Origin: an uncultured bacterium
GTDB lineage: Bacteria > Actinomycetota > Coriobacteriia > Coriobacteriales > Coriobacteriaceae
Length of the DNA stretch: 64,000 bases
Direction: 5' to 3'
Assembly: GCA_905214425.1 (NCBI GenBank)
Contig: CAJMLY010000008.1
Coordinates: forward strand, 1 to 64,000
Part shown: one piece after another, positions 11,034-20,300 of the stretch
How the letters are laid out: every line of letters starts with the position of its first letter
Position numbering within the stretch: the first letter of the stretch is position 1
The notes under the pieces: model-generated
What the model was told of the DNA's origin: nothing
The model's database searches: none
What the model saw: the letters and a program-made list of their open reading frames with translations, nothing else
Position numbers and translations under genes: made by a program

Positions 11034-11088
11034 CTTGCTCTAAATCGGGTATAAAGGCGTGCGGCATATCGAATGAAAGGCAATTTGC

Positions 11089-11562
11089 ATGAATGACTTT
11101 ATGAAGGGCCGCAATGGCGCTGACGAACTCACCATCGTGATGGGCTTCGCAGGCATTATCATCGCCGTGATCGGTTCGATGGCTCGTATCCAGTGGCTCA
11201 GCTGGATCGCCATCGCCGTAATCGTGATTGGCGTGCTGCGCGGCCTGTCCAAAAATATCGATGCACGTCGCAAGGAGAACGAGGCCTTTGTCGCCACGAC
11301 CGCCAATGTTCCCGGCTTGGGCAAGTTCGTCGCCAGCTTGGGCGGCGGCGCTGCAGCGGCTAGCACCTCACGCGCAGCCGACACCAGTAAGGAAGACTTT
11401 GAGCGTGCCAAGCGCACGGCCAAGAAGATGTGGAAGGGTCGCAAGACCACGGCATACCTCAAGTGCCCCAACTGCGGCCAGATGCTCTCCGTCCCCAAGG
11501 GCAAGGGCAAGATCCGCGTCACCTGCCCCAAGTGCCACGCCAAGATGGAGACACGCTCATAG
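11089..11562 (+). CDS. Membrane protein with C-terminal zinc ribbon
   Basis: A 157-residue protein. Two hydrophobic helices occupy about residues 15-52, a basic and Ala-rich linker follows, and a zinc ribbon with CPNCGQM and CPKCHAK closes the protein near residues 126-152. The linker and ribbon are probably cytoplasmic. No enzymatic motif is visible and I do not recognise a named family. It is followed by a strong terminator and appears monocistronic. Confidence 0.75.
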   Translation: MNDFMKGRNGADELTIVMGFAGIIIAVIGSMARIQWLSWIAIAVIVIGVLRGLSKNIDARRKENEAFVATTANVPGLGKFVASLGGGAAAASTSRAADTSKEDFERAKRTAKKMWKGRKTTAYLKCPNCGQMLSVPKGKGKIRVTCPKCHAKMETRS

Positions 11563-11584
11563 CCGCCATACCATGGGACAAAAT

Positions 11585-11620
11585 AAAGCCGAGGCCTCGC
11601 ACTGAGACCTCGGCTTTTTT
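11585..11620. terminator. Bidirectional terminator between convergent genes
   Basis: The stem aagccgagg/cctcggctt is followed by TTTTTT on the plus strand and preceded by an A-rich run. It serves the zinc-ribbon gene and probably also the amidohydrolase gene that converges from the right. Confidence 0.88.
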
Positions 11621-11668
11621 GATTATGACAAAGGGATTGCCCCTTTGTCGCATCGTCATATCGCACGC

Positions 11669-13039
11669 TTACGCCACGCCGTCGCGGGCAAGCTCCTCGG
11701 CCAACGCCTCGGCAGGCATGGCCATAATTGTGTCGAGTTCGGCGTCCACCTCGGGAATACGCTTCACCTTGAGTTTGCGCACCAGATCACCACGGCACAT
11801 CACGTGCATCGGCTCACGCAGTGCGCACAGGTCATCGAGCGGATTCTTGCGCGTCACCAGGATATCGGCGGCCTTGCCGCACTCGATCGTGCCGGTCTCG
11901 CCGCCCAGCCCCAGTAGCTCAGCATTGACCTGCGTGGCCGTGTGCAGCGCGAAGGCGTTGCTCACGCCGACATACTTGGCAAAATAGGCCACCTCACGCC
12001 ACATGTCGTACTGCGTCACGAACGGGCAGCTCGAGTCCGTGCCAAGGCCCACCTTAACGCCAGCTTCCAGTGCGGCACGGGCGCTCTCGATGATGCCCGA
12101 GCACACGATGTCGCCGTTCTTCTTTTGCGTATCGGTCGAATGGGTCTTTTCCGGGTCGAGCAATACAAACGGCAGCGCCGGGCTGATAGTGCAGGTCACA
12201 CTCGGCGCACGCCCCTCGAGCTGCGTACCCGCGGCGCCACGGTACAGCTCCAAGATCTCGGGCGTCATCGGGGCACCGTGCTCGATCGTATCGACGCCGG
12301 CCTCAAGCGCGGCCTTCACGCCCTCGGCACTCTCGACATGGGCCATAACCGGCAGGTCCACCTCATGCGCCGCCTTGCATGCCGCCGCGGCAACCTCCAC
12401 CGGCATACGCAGCACGCCCGGCTCGCCCACCTCGGTCGCATCGAACACGCCGCCCGTCACGAACAGCTTAATGACGTCGGCACCGCGCGCATACAGGTCG
12501 CGCACCTGTTCGGCTGCCTCGGCGGGACTGTTGGCCACCTGGGCGAACAGGCCCGCACCATGGCCGCCCGGCACCGTGACGCCCGTTCCCGGCGCCACCA
12601 GGCGAGGACCTTGATACTTGCCGGCATCGATAGCATCGCGCACGGCCAGATCGGCAAACAGCGGGTCGCCCGCGCCGCGCACCGTGGTCACGCCGCTTGC
12701 CAGTTGCTGCTGAGCGCTGCCCTTGAGGATATGGCGCACGATGGCGCGCCCCACGGGATTATCGAGCTTCTTCATCAGCGCGCCCGCATCGCCCGCCGAA
12801 ACCGGTTTGCCCGAACCGCACAGATGCACATGCATATTGATGAGGCCCGGCATGAGATACGCCCCTGCCAGGTCGATGACCTCGGCGCCCGCCGGCGCCT
12901 GCGCCACGGCGCTCGGACCAATCCAGGTGATGATGCCACGCTCGACGGCCACGGCCATATCGGGCTGCGGCTCCATATGCTCCGAGCCATCCAAGACGGT
13001 CGCATTGATAAACAACGTGGGACGATCGGCAGACGCCAT
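11669..13039 (-). CDS. Amidohydrolase family metal-dependent hydrolase
   Basis: A 456-residue member of the amidohydrolase superfamily, of the imidazolonepropionase/Xaa-Pro-dipeptidase-like type. Metal-site motifs are visible: MHVHLCG near the first barrel strand, a lysine in VIKLFVTGG that could be carboxylated, HVES, DTIEHG and the final Asp in LGTDSSCP. The substrate is unknown; such enzymes cleave cyclic amides or peptide bonds. There is no signal peptide, so it is cytoplasmic. The start at 13039 is chosen because GGGAGGAG lies just upstream; the frame extends to 13072 without a better site. Confidence 0.85.
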   Translation of the reverse strand: MASADRPTLFINATVLDGSEHMEPQPDMAVAVERGIITWIGPSAVAQAPAGAEVIDLAGAYLMPGLINMHVHLCGSGKPVSAGDAGALMKKLDNPVGRAIVRHILKGSAQQQLASGVTTVRGAGDPLFADLAVRDAIDAGKYQGPRLVAPGTGVTVPGGHGAGLFAQVANSPAEAAEQVRDLYARGADVIKLFVTGGVFDATEVGEPGVLRMPVEVAAAACKAAHEVDLPVMAHVESAEGVKAALEAGVDTIEHGAPMTPEILELYRGAAGTQLEGRAPSVTCTISPALPFVLLDPEKTHSTDTQKKNGDIVCSGIIESARAALEAGVKVGLGTDSSCPFVTQYDMWREVAYFAKYVGVSNAFALHTATQVNAELLGLGGETGTIECGKAADILVTRKNPLDDLCALREPMHVMCRGDLVRKLKVKRIPEVDAELDTIMAMPAEALAEELARDGVA

Positions 13040-13188
13040 ATCGAGCTCCTCCCTCACGATTAACTTGAACATTTGTCCATTATCACCTAATGCAGCGACC
13101 TAAAGTCGAGCATATCGGTTAACGGAAGGAAGAGGGGATGTGGGGGACGGAATACGTTGCAGCCCCACCCCAGCAACATCAGGGGAAT

Positions 13189-13326
13189 GTCTCGATCTGT
13201 AACAGGTACAGGGTTATTGGGCCCCCTGATGTTACAGATCGAGACATTCGGTCGACGTTTCACCGGTTTGTCTCGATCTGTAACAATTACGAACTCAAAC
13301 AACTTCTAAACGTTACAGATCGAGAC
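13189..13326. repeat. Family A array, two 57-bp palindromes (13189-13245, 13270-13326)
   Basis: Two well-conserved units 81 bases apart, with matching arms gtctcgatctgtaaca and its reverse complement. The array ends 8 bases before the stop codon of the orphan nuclease-like gene and forms the left boundary of that gene. Confidence 0.92.
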
Positions 13327-13334
13327 AAAACCTC

Positions 13335-14405
13335 TCAGCGCCCATACCACTGACGTCTCCACTCCTCAGCCAAATCGGGCCGTCGCGGAATACCCGCCAA
13401 CCTCATCTTTTCAGCCAGCTTCCCCGGGTTCTTGAGTTCATCAAACGTAAACCGAAGCACCTTGTGCCCGAGCATCGTCAGATGGGACTCTCGCTGACGT
13501 TCTGCCACGAATGGGTCGACCGACTCCCGACCCTCGCCGTTCTGCAAGGTGTACTTCCCCTTTCCGTCGAGCTCGCCGATGACACACGTCCCGTCCATGA
13601 GCCGCCAAAAATAGTCGACGCGAAACGCCTGGCTCGGATCGAGCGGGTCGCGAAACTCCACCTGCAGCTCCGGAACTGGAAAGCCGTACGCAATAAAGAA
13701 CGCTCGGAACCGAGACTCGCCGACGTTTTCGGACAGCCCGTCCGCATACGACGCAATCACCTGTGCCCTGCGATACCCTCGCCTGCCCTCGCAATCGGCG
13801 CGGAGGCGCTCGCACAAATCCCAACGTGATACGCCTTTCGCCCGCAGTGCAGAATCGGCAATCGCCAACCCGTAGGAGAACGGCGCACGCAGTAAGCAAT
13901 CCTCCACCGTGCGCCAAAACGACGTCACCTGCACGCCGTCGGCTTGTTCAAGTGCACCCGCCGCCTGCGGACGCAACAGCCGACATCCTGCACTCAGCGG
14001 CACCGAGCAACCCGTCTTAACAAGATATCGTGGCCCGAGCAGATCATTCGGCACCTCCAGACCCCACAAAAGCGCCGCGTCATAGCCCCAAAACGCCCAA
14101 TCGGGATGAAACTCCGCAAGCCCTTTGATAGTCCTCAGCGCTCGCTCCGCCGGCGTCAATGCATCCCAATCATGCTGAAAACAGAACAGGTACGGCTCGG
14201 GCTCCGCGATATCGTCGGTTCCAACATGGCGTCGTAGCCACATGAGCTCGGCATTGTCATGCGTTGCGAGCAGTGCACCTTGCTCGGTCGCCTCCGTGAG
14301 CCGCGCGAGCATCCTGTTCCGCGCCAAGGTGTTACGTGCTGCATGCTTGTGTTTAAAAACGGTATTAGACACTTCCATCACCACCACATCGGACAAATGG
14401 ACCAT
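13335..14405 (-). CDS. Orphan protein with C-terminal PD-(D/E)XK nuclease-like (DUF559/Vsr-like) domain
   Basis: A protein of about 356 residues. The central part, with WGYDAALLWGL, recalls AbiEi-type antitoxin-like proteins that carry a C-terminal DUF559/Vsr-like fold. In the C-terminal third, FRVDYFW is followed 11 residues later by GELDGKGKY, a plausible PD-(D/E)XK active site (Asp, then E-x-D-x-K); then HLTMLGHKVLRFTFDEL, as in Vsr-like endonucleases. No partner toxin, methylase or helicase is adjacent. Family A arrays flank it on both sides. The start is uncertain: ATG at 14405 is used, while the frame stays open to a TTG at 14429, close to the next array. Confidence 0.65.
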   Translation of the reverse strand: MVHLSDVVVMEVSNTVFKHKHAARNTLARNRMLARLTEATEQGALLATHDNAELMWLRRHVGTDDIAEPEPYLFCFQHDWDALTPAERALRTIKGLAEFHPDWAFWGYDAALLWGLEVPNDLLGPRYLVKTGCSVPLSAGCRLLRPQAAGALEQADGVQVTSFWRTVEDCLLRAPFSYGLAIADSALRAKGVSRWDLCERLRADCEGRRGYRRAQVIASYADGLSENVGESRFRAFFIAYGFPVPELQVEFRDPLDPSQAFRVDYFWRLMDGTCVIGELDGKGKYTLQNGEGRESVDPFVAERQRESHLTMLGHKVLRFTFDELKNPGKLAEKMRLAGIPRRPDLAEEWRRQWYGR

Positions 14406-14431
14406 TGTCACCGCTGCCACTGTCGGCAAAC

Positions 14432-14727
14432 GCCTCGATCTGTAACAGGAAGACCGATTTTTGACCGCTAGATGTTACAGAACAAGATCTTTCGGCAGCC
14501 GCCAACCTTTGTCTCAATCTGTAACAGGTAGGTCGAATTTGGGCCTGTAGATGTTACAGATTGAGACATTCCCCCAGTCAGGTGCCAAACGTCTCGATCT
14601 GTAACAGCTAGACGTTCTCCAGGCCCCCAAACGTTACAGATTTAGACAAACCAGCGGAGTCCAAGCGTTCGTCTCGATCTGTAACAGGTAGACCGGTTTT
14701 TTGTCCCTAAACGTTACAGATCAAGAC
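14432..14727. repeat. Family A array, four 57-bp palindromes
   Basis: Units start at 14432, 14511, 14591 and 14671, a period of 79-80 bases. The first unit has degenerate arms; the other three are well conserved. Loops share a loose consensus (g.tagacc.gtttt near the left arm). It is the largest array in the window and bounds the orphan nuclease-like gene on the right. The rest of 14406-14770 holds no gene. Confidence 0.93.
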
Positions 14728-14770
14728 ATAAAGACAGAAGGCAACGCAGGCAACAACAGCCCACCCCCCC

Positions 14771-15478
14771 CTACTCCCACTCCTGCTCGTAGATGTTGAG
14801 CGACTTCACGTACCGCCCCTGGGCGCCCATGATGTCACGGACCAGGCGCAAAAAGAAGCTGATGCACGAGGTGTCGAAACCGTCCTGTAGGTCCTCGGGA
14901 TGCACCGCGCCCGGCCCGTCGACCGCCGTATCGCTCAGGCGCGCGATGTCATACAGGCAGAGCTGCCCCGCCGCCAGCCAGACATCGTCAGCGCAGGCAA
15001 GGCGTACCGCAATCGCGCCGTCGCTCCAATGTTTCTTTTGCACGATATGTGGGTCGTAGACATCAAAGCGACGGTCGGTGCGCGTGTCCTTCAGCACGAC
15101 TATGCCAGTCGCGGGATCCTTGTCCAAAATGCCAAAGCGCGAGAAATACTGCGTATCACGCACCTGCTTAAGTCGCCCGAGCGAAGCAGGAGAAATTGAC
15201 GCTGGCGGCTCGTCCACATACAGCTCCAACAGCGTCTTACCGTGGTAATAGGGGCGCTCAAACAGCAGCCAATCGGTAAACGCCATGTTGTAGGCCATGA
15301 TTTCGTTTTGAGAAGGTTCCTCACAATAGCTGAGCCACGGATCGACGATAATCTCGAACTGCTCGCGTGCCGGCTCCAGGAATTGAAACTTCCGCAGCAT
15401 CCAAAAGTGAGCCATGTCGGCAATATCGTTGCCGACGGCTTCGGCCAGCTCTGCTCGGTCAAAAACTTGGTCAGTCAT
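14771..15478 (-). CDS. Conserved hypothetical protein
   Basis: A 235-residue soluble protein rich in aromatic residues, with no signal peptide or membrane segment. I do not recognise its family. The N-terminal half is mostly helical by composition (AELAEAVGNDIADMAHFW); the C-terminal half looks like a small beta-rich domain. The start at 15478 is supported by GAGGAGG 7 bases upstream. No operon partner is evident. Confidence 0.7.
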   Translation of the reverse strand: MTDQVFDRAELAEAVGNDIADMAHFWMLRKFQFLEPAREQFEIIVDPWLSYCEEPSQNEIMAYNMAFTDWLLFERPYYHGKTLLELYVDEPPASISPASLGRLKQVRDTQYFSRFGILDKDPATGIVVLKDTRTDRRFDVYDPHIVQKKHWSDGAIAVRLACADDVWLAAGQLCLYDIARLSDTAVDGPGAVHPEDLQDGFDTSCISFFLRLVRDIMGAQGRYVKSLNIYEQEWE

Positions 15479-15773
15479 GGCATCCTCCTCAAACTGATGG
15501 ACCTCAATTTGAGCTTACGAGGAGGGTGGGCAACCGAGGCAAGCGCGGACAAAAAAGGCCCTCGACTGCAAACCAGATGCTAACCAAACACTTGACGAAA
15601 AGCTTGACCGAAAATGCGCACTGCAACAAAACCGCAGGTAGACATAGACAGCCAACCCGCTCATTTGAGCCAGATGCCCGCAGACACCACAGAAACAACA
15701 GGTGACCACAGCCCAAGAAGTCGACAAATGAACACCCGTACGTCGATAAACGAGCAAATCGCTCGCAAAGAGT
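15479..15773. other. Intergenic region, no supported gene
   Basis: ORFs here are Cys/Leu-rich frame shadows without ribosome binding sites. The only structured sequence is the palindrome that begins at 15774. It should contain the promoter of the hypothetical gene at 14771-15478. Confidence 0.5.
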
Positions 15774-15832
15774 GTCCCCAACGACTAGACAAAAAAGAAC
15801 GTCCCCAATGACTAGTCGTTGGGGACGTTCTT
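15774..15832. repeat. Nested gtcccca/tggggac palindrome
   Basis: Two overlapping inverted repeats share a right arm. The left copies gtccccaacgactag (15774-15788) and aagaacgtccccaa (15795-15808) can each pair with actagtcgttggggacgttctt (15811-15832). This gives two mutually exclusive hairpins. It lies just past the gltD stop codon on the minus strand. Confidence 0.75.
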
Positions 15833-15843
15833 GAATGACTACT

Positions 15844-17325
15844 TTACAGCTCCAGCGCCTCGGCGACTTCGGCTGCGCAGGCCAGGGCATCGGCCATAGC
15901 ACTCACAACGAGCGAGCTGCCGTTGCGGGCGTCACCGGCCACATACACCGGCGCGGCATCCGCGGCGACACCCTCCGTGCGAGCCGCGAGGTGCGAGCCC
16001 TCGGCAGCCATCACCGGCAGCGGACGACCAGCGGTGGCAACAGGCACGCTCACCGCATCGAACACGCCATGCTCGGGACCCGTAAAGCCGCAGGCGATGA
16101 GCACCAGCTGCGCCGGCACCTCGTGCTCGGAGCCCGCGATGCGCTCGGGCTTTCCCGCCGACCAGTCCAGATCGACCACGCGCAGACCCGCAGCCGCACC
16201 CTTCTTGTCCAGCAGCACCTCGAGCGTATCCACACCCCAGGCACGCATCTCGCCACCCATCGCAGTGATAGCCTCCTGCTGGCCGTAGTCGGTCTTCTTA
16301 ACGTTTGGCCACTGCGGCCAGGGGTTGCTCGCCGTGCGCTTATCGGGCGCAGCCGGCAAGAACTCAAACTGGCGCACGCTGCGCGCACCCTGACGCACGA
16401 CGGTACCCACGCAGTCGTTGCCGGTATCGCCGCCGCCAATGACCACGACGTCCAGACCGCGCGCGTTCACCGCGGGCTTGCCGCCATCGAGCACCGAGAC
16501 GGTCGAAGCCGTCAGGTAGTCCACCGCGTACACCACGCCCGGAGCATCCACGTTCGCAGCCGAAAGACCACGGGGCGCACGAGCGCCGGCAGCCACCACG
16601 ACGGCGTCAAAGTCATCGAGCTTGGCGGCAACCTTGGGATCGTTCACATCGGCATCCAGCTCAAACACAATGCCCAGCTCGCGCATGAGCGCCACGCGAC
16701 GCTCGACCACGGACTTCTCGAGCTTCATATTGGGAATGCCGTACATAAGCAGACCGCCCGGGCGGTCGTCTCGCTCAAACACCGTCACGCGGGCGCCACG
16801 ACGCGCAAGCTCCCATGCTGCCACCAGACCAGCAGGACCGGAGCCCACCACGGCAACCGTGGGTGCGCCCTCCCCTGCCGGCTCAAAGCGACGCGGGCCG
16901 CCATTTGCCCACTCATGGTCGCTGATCGCACGCTCGTTGTCATGGATCGTCGTAGGCTGGCCATCGACCGAACTCAGGTTGCACGCGGCCTCGCACAGCG
17001 CCGGGCACACGCGACTCGTGAACTCGGGCATGGGAGAGGTGAGCGACAGGCGCTCGGCAGCCTCGTCCCAGCGGCCGCGGTACACCAGCTCATTCCACTC
17101 GGGAATCAGGTTATGCAGCGGGCAACCGCTCGGGCGTGCCTTGCCAAAGCTCGCGCCCATCTGGCAAAACGCCACGCCGCACATCATGCAGCGGCTCGCC
17201 TGGGCGCGACGCGCATCGTCATCGAGCTCCACGTACAGCGGATCAAAATCATGGCTGCGCTCCTCCACGGGGCGCAGCTCGTGGGTCACGCGATCGATAT
17301 CAAGAAAAGCACCGGGCTTACCCAT
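15844..17325 (-). CDS. gltD: Glutamate synthase small subunit (NADPH/Fe-S oxidoreductase)
   Basis: A 493-residue GltD. It passes electrons from NAD(P)H through FAD and Fe-S clusters to the large subunit for glutamate formation from glutamine and 2-oxoglutarate. The N-terminal Fe-S region shows CMMCG, CPLHNLIPEWN and CPALCEAACN. The FAD-binding VVGSGPAGL near residue 155 and a second dinucleotide motif VIGGGDTGND near residue 298 are typical. The gene starts 5 bases after the gltB stop codon, and its Shine-Dalgarno GGAGGCG lies in the last gltB codons, so the two are translationally coupled. Confidence 0.95.
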   Translation of the reverse strand: MGKPGAFLDIDRVTHELRPVEERSHDFDPLYVELDDDARRAQASRCMMCGVAFCQMGASFGKARPSGCPLHNLIPEWNELVYRGRWDEAAERLSLTSPMPEFTSRVCPALCEAACNLSSVDGQPTTIHDNERAISDHEWANGGPRRFEPAGEGAPTVAVVGSGPAGLVAAWELARRGARVTVFERDDRPGGLLMYGIPNMKLEKSVVERRVALMRELGIVFELDADVNDPKVAAKLDDFDAVVVAAGARAPRGLSAANVDAPGVVYAVDYLTASTVSVLDGGKPAVNARGLDVVVIGGGDTGNDCVGTVVRQGARSVRQFEFLPAAPDKRTASNPWPQWPNVKKTDYGQQEAITAMGGEMRAWGVDTLEVLLDKKGAAAGLRVVDLDWSAGKPERIAGSEHEVPAQLVLIACGFTGPEHGVFDAVSVPVATAGRPLPVMAAEGSHLAARTEGVAADAAPVYVAGDARNGSSLVVSAMADALACAAEVAEALEL

Positions 17326-17330
17326 GGCAC

Positions 17331-20300
17331 TTACGCCTCCTTCTTGGTCGAAGCAACAGAGCCGGCAGCCACGGACGCAGCGCCCGCAACATCAAAGCGA
17401 GCGACATCTGCGGCACCCGCGCGACCGGTCACGATGTCAAACGCCAGCTCCTCGGCCTGCGCATGCGTCTTGCCGGCAGCCTCGCCCGCGGCGACAATCG
17501 CCAGCACGCGCTCATACTCGGTCGGAATGACCTTCACAAAGTGTTTGCTCATCGTTTCAAAGCTGTAGAGCAGCTTGATGCCGCGCGGGCTCTGCGTAGC
17601 GTCCACGTGCTCCTGGATGAGCTCGCGAATCTGCGCCAGCTCGCCGGCCGTCGGGGCCTTGAGATCAACGCTCTCGTGGTTCACGCGGGCATTGAGTGTG
17701 CCGTACTGGTCAAAGACGTAGGCCACGCCGCCTGTCATGCCGGCGGCAAAATTCTGCCCGACCTCGCCCAGGATGAGCGCCAGACCGCCCGTCATGTATT
17801 CGCAGCCATGGTTGCCGCAGCCCTCGACCACCACCGTGGCACCGGAGTTGCGCACGGCAAAACGCTGGCCGGCAAGACCGTTAATGAAGCCGCGGCCGCT
17901 CGTGGCACCAAAGAACGCAACGTTGCCCACGATGATGTTCTCGTCGAACTTGTAGGTCGCATGCGGGTTGGGGCGCACCGACACCTCGCCGCCCGAAAGG
18001 CCCTTGCCAAAGTAGTCGTTGGCGTCGCCGCACACGTTGAGCGTAATGCCGCGCGGCAGGAAGGCTCCAAAGCTCTGACCGGCCGAACCATCGCAATCGA
18101 TGGTGATGGAGCCGGCGGGCAGGCCCTCGGGATGCGCCTTGGTCACCGCGTTGCCAAGGATGGTGCCCACGCAGCGGTTGACGTTGGCGATATCGGCGCG
18201 GAAGCGAATCGGACGCAGGTGCGCGCGGGCATCGGCCGTATAGGGCACAAACAACGTGGAGTCGAGCGTCTTGTCGAGCTCGCTGTCCGCGGCCATCTGC
18301 GGCAGGAAGTGGCGACCGTCGGCGCCCGGAATATGGGCACCGAACTCGCAGGTCGCGCTCGCCAGCACGGGCGACAGATCGAGCAGGTTTGCCTTGCGGT
18401 TACCCGGGACCTCGATCTGGCGCAAGCACTCGGGATGGCCGACCATCTCGTCGACGGTGCGGAAGCCCAGGCTCGCCATGACCTCGCGCAGCTGCTCGGC
18501 AACAAAGAGCATAAAGCGCTCAACGTGCTCGGGCTTGCCGCGGAAGCCGCGACGCAGGCGGCAGTTTTGCGTGGCGATGCCGGCCGGGCAGGTGTCCTGC
18601 TGGCAGTCGCGTTGCATGAGGCAGCCCATGGAGATGAGTGGCATGGTCGCAAAACCAAACTCCTCGGCACCCAGCAAGCAGGCGACGGCAACATCGGTGC
18701 CGTCCATGAGCTTGCCGTCGGCCTCGAGCACCACGCGTGAGCGCAGGCCGTTTTGAAGCAGCGTCTGCTGGGCCTCGGCAAGGCCAAGCTCCAGCGGCAG
18801 ACCCGCATGCCAGATAGAGTCGCGCGCAGCGGCACCCGAGCCGCCGTTGTGGCCACTGATCAAGATCTTGTCGGCAGCACCCTTGGCCACACCGGTGGCG
18901 ATGGTGCCGACGCCGGCCTCGCTGACCAGCTTGACCGACACGCGTGCGCCGGGGTTGGCGTTCTTAAGGTCAAAGATCAGCTCTGCCAGGTCCTCGATGG
19001 AGTAGATGTCGTGGTGCGGCGGAGGCGAGATCAGGCCGATGCCGGGCGTGGACTGACGGACCTCGGCGATCCAGGGGTAGACCTTCTTGCCGGGCAGGTG
19101 GCCACCCTCGCCGGGCTTGGCGCCCTGGGCCATCTTGATCTGAATCTCGAAGGCACTGCACAGGTAGCGGCTCGTCACGCCAAAGCGCGCGCTTGCTGCC
19201 TGCTTGATGGCAGAGTTCTTGGAGTCACCGTTAGCCAGCGGAGTCTCGCGACGCGGATCCTCACCGCCCTCGCCGGAGTTGGAACGGCCGTGCAGGCGGT
19301 TCATGGCGATGGCCATGCACTCGTGTGCCTCTTTGCTGATGGAGCCATACGACATGGCGCCGGTGTTAAAGCGGCGGACGATGTTGAGCGCGGGCTCGAC
19401 CTCGTCGAGTGCCACCGGAGTGCGACCGCTGGCATCAAAGTCCAGCAGGTCGCGCAGGCGCACGGCACGGCCGGTGCGGTGCAGGCGGGCGCTGTACTCC
19501 TTAAAGGTGTCGTAGCTGTCCTCACGGCAGGCGGTCTGCAGCAAGTAGACAGTCTGCGGATCGATGAGGTGATCCTCGCCGCCGAGCGGACGCCACTTGG
19601 TCAGGCCCAGCGTGGGCAGCTGATCGGGAGCCGGGCTCTTAAGGATAGCGAGCGCGGCGTCGTAGCGCTCGTTTTGCTCGCGCTCAACGTCCTCGACACC
19701 CATACCGCCCACACGGCTCACCGTGCCGGCGAAGTACGCGTTGACGAACTCAGGCGTAAAGCCCACGGCCTCGAAGATCTGCGCCGAATGGTAGCTCTGC
19801 ACCGTGGAGATGCCCATCTTGGACATGATGGAGACGATGCCGGCGGTCGCAGCCTTGTTGTAGTTGGCGATGCCCTGCTCGGCCGTCACGTCCAAGTCGC
19901 CGCGTGCCGCCAAGTCGCGAACGCACGCATGTGCGTTGTACGGGTAGATGCCGCTCGCGGAGTAGCCCACCAGCGCCGCAAAGTCGTGCGGGGACACGGC
20001 GTCGCCGCACTCCACCACGATGTCGGCAAAGGTGCGCACGCCGGCGCGGATCAGGTGGTTGTGCACGCAGCCCACGGCGAGCAGCGAGGGCACAGGCACC
20101 TCGCCCGCCGCGGCACGATCGCTCAACACCACGATGTTCACGCCGTCGCGGACCGCAGCCTCAACGTCCTCTGCAAGCTGCTTGAGCGCAGCCTGCAGCG
20201 CGCCCTCGCCGGCATCGCGGCGGTACACGGCACGGAAACGGCGGGTCTTAAAGCCAACACGGTCGATGGCGCAGATATGCTCGAACTCCTCCTCGTTGAG

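Noticed and set aside
14432..14727. CRISPR array
   Set aside because: The spacing is regular, but repeats alternate in orientation as hairpins, loops and linkers keep a consensus, and no cas gene is near.
15504..15902. Minus-strand ORF rich in Cys and Leu
   Set aside because: It overlaps the gltD end, has no ribosome site, and its composition is that of a shadow frame.
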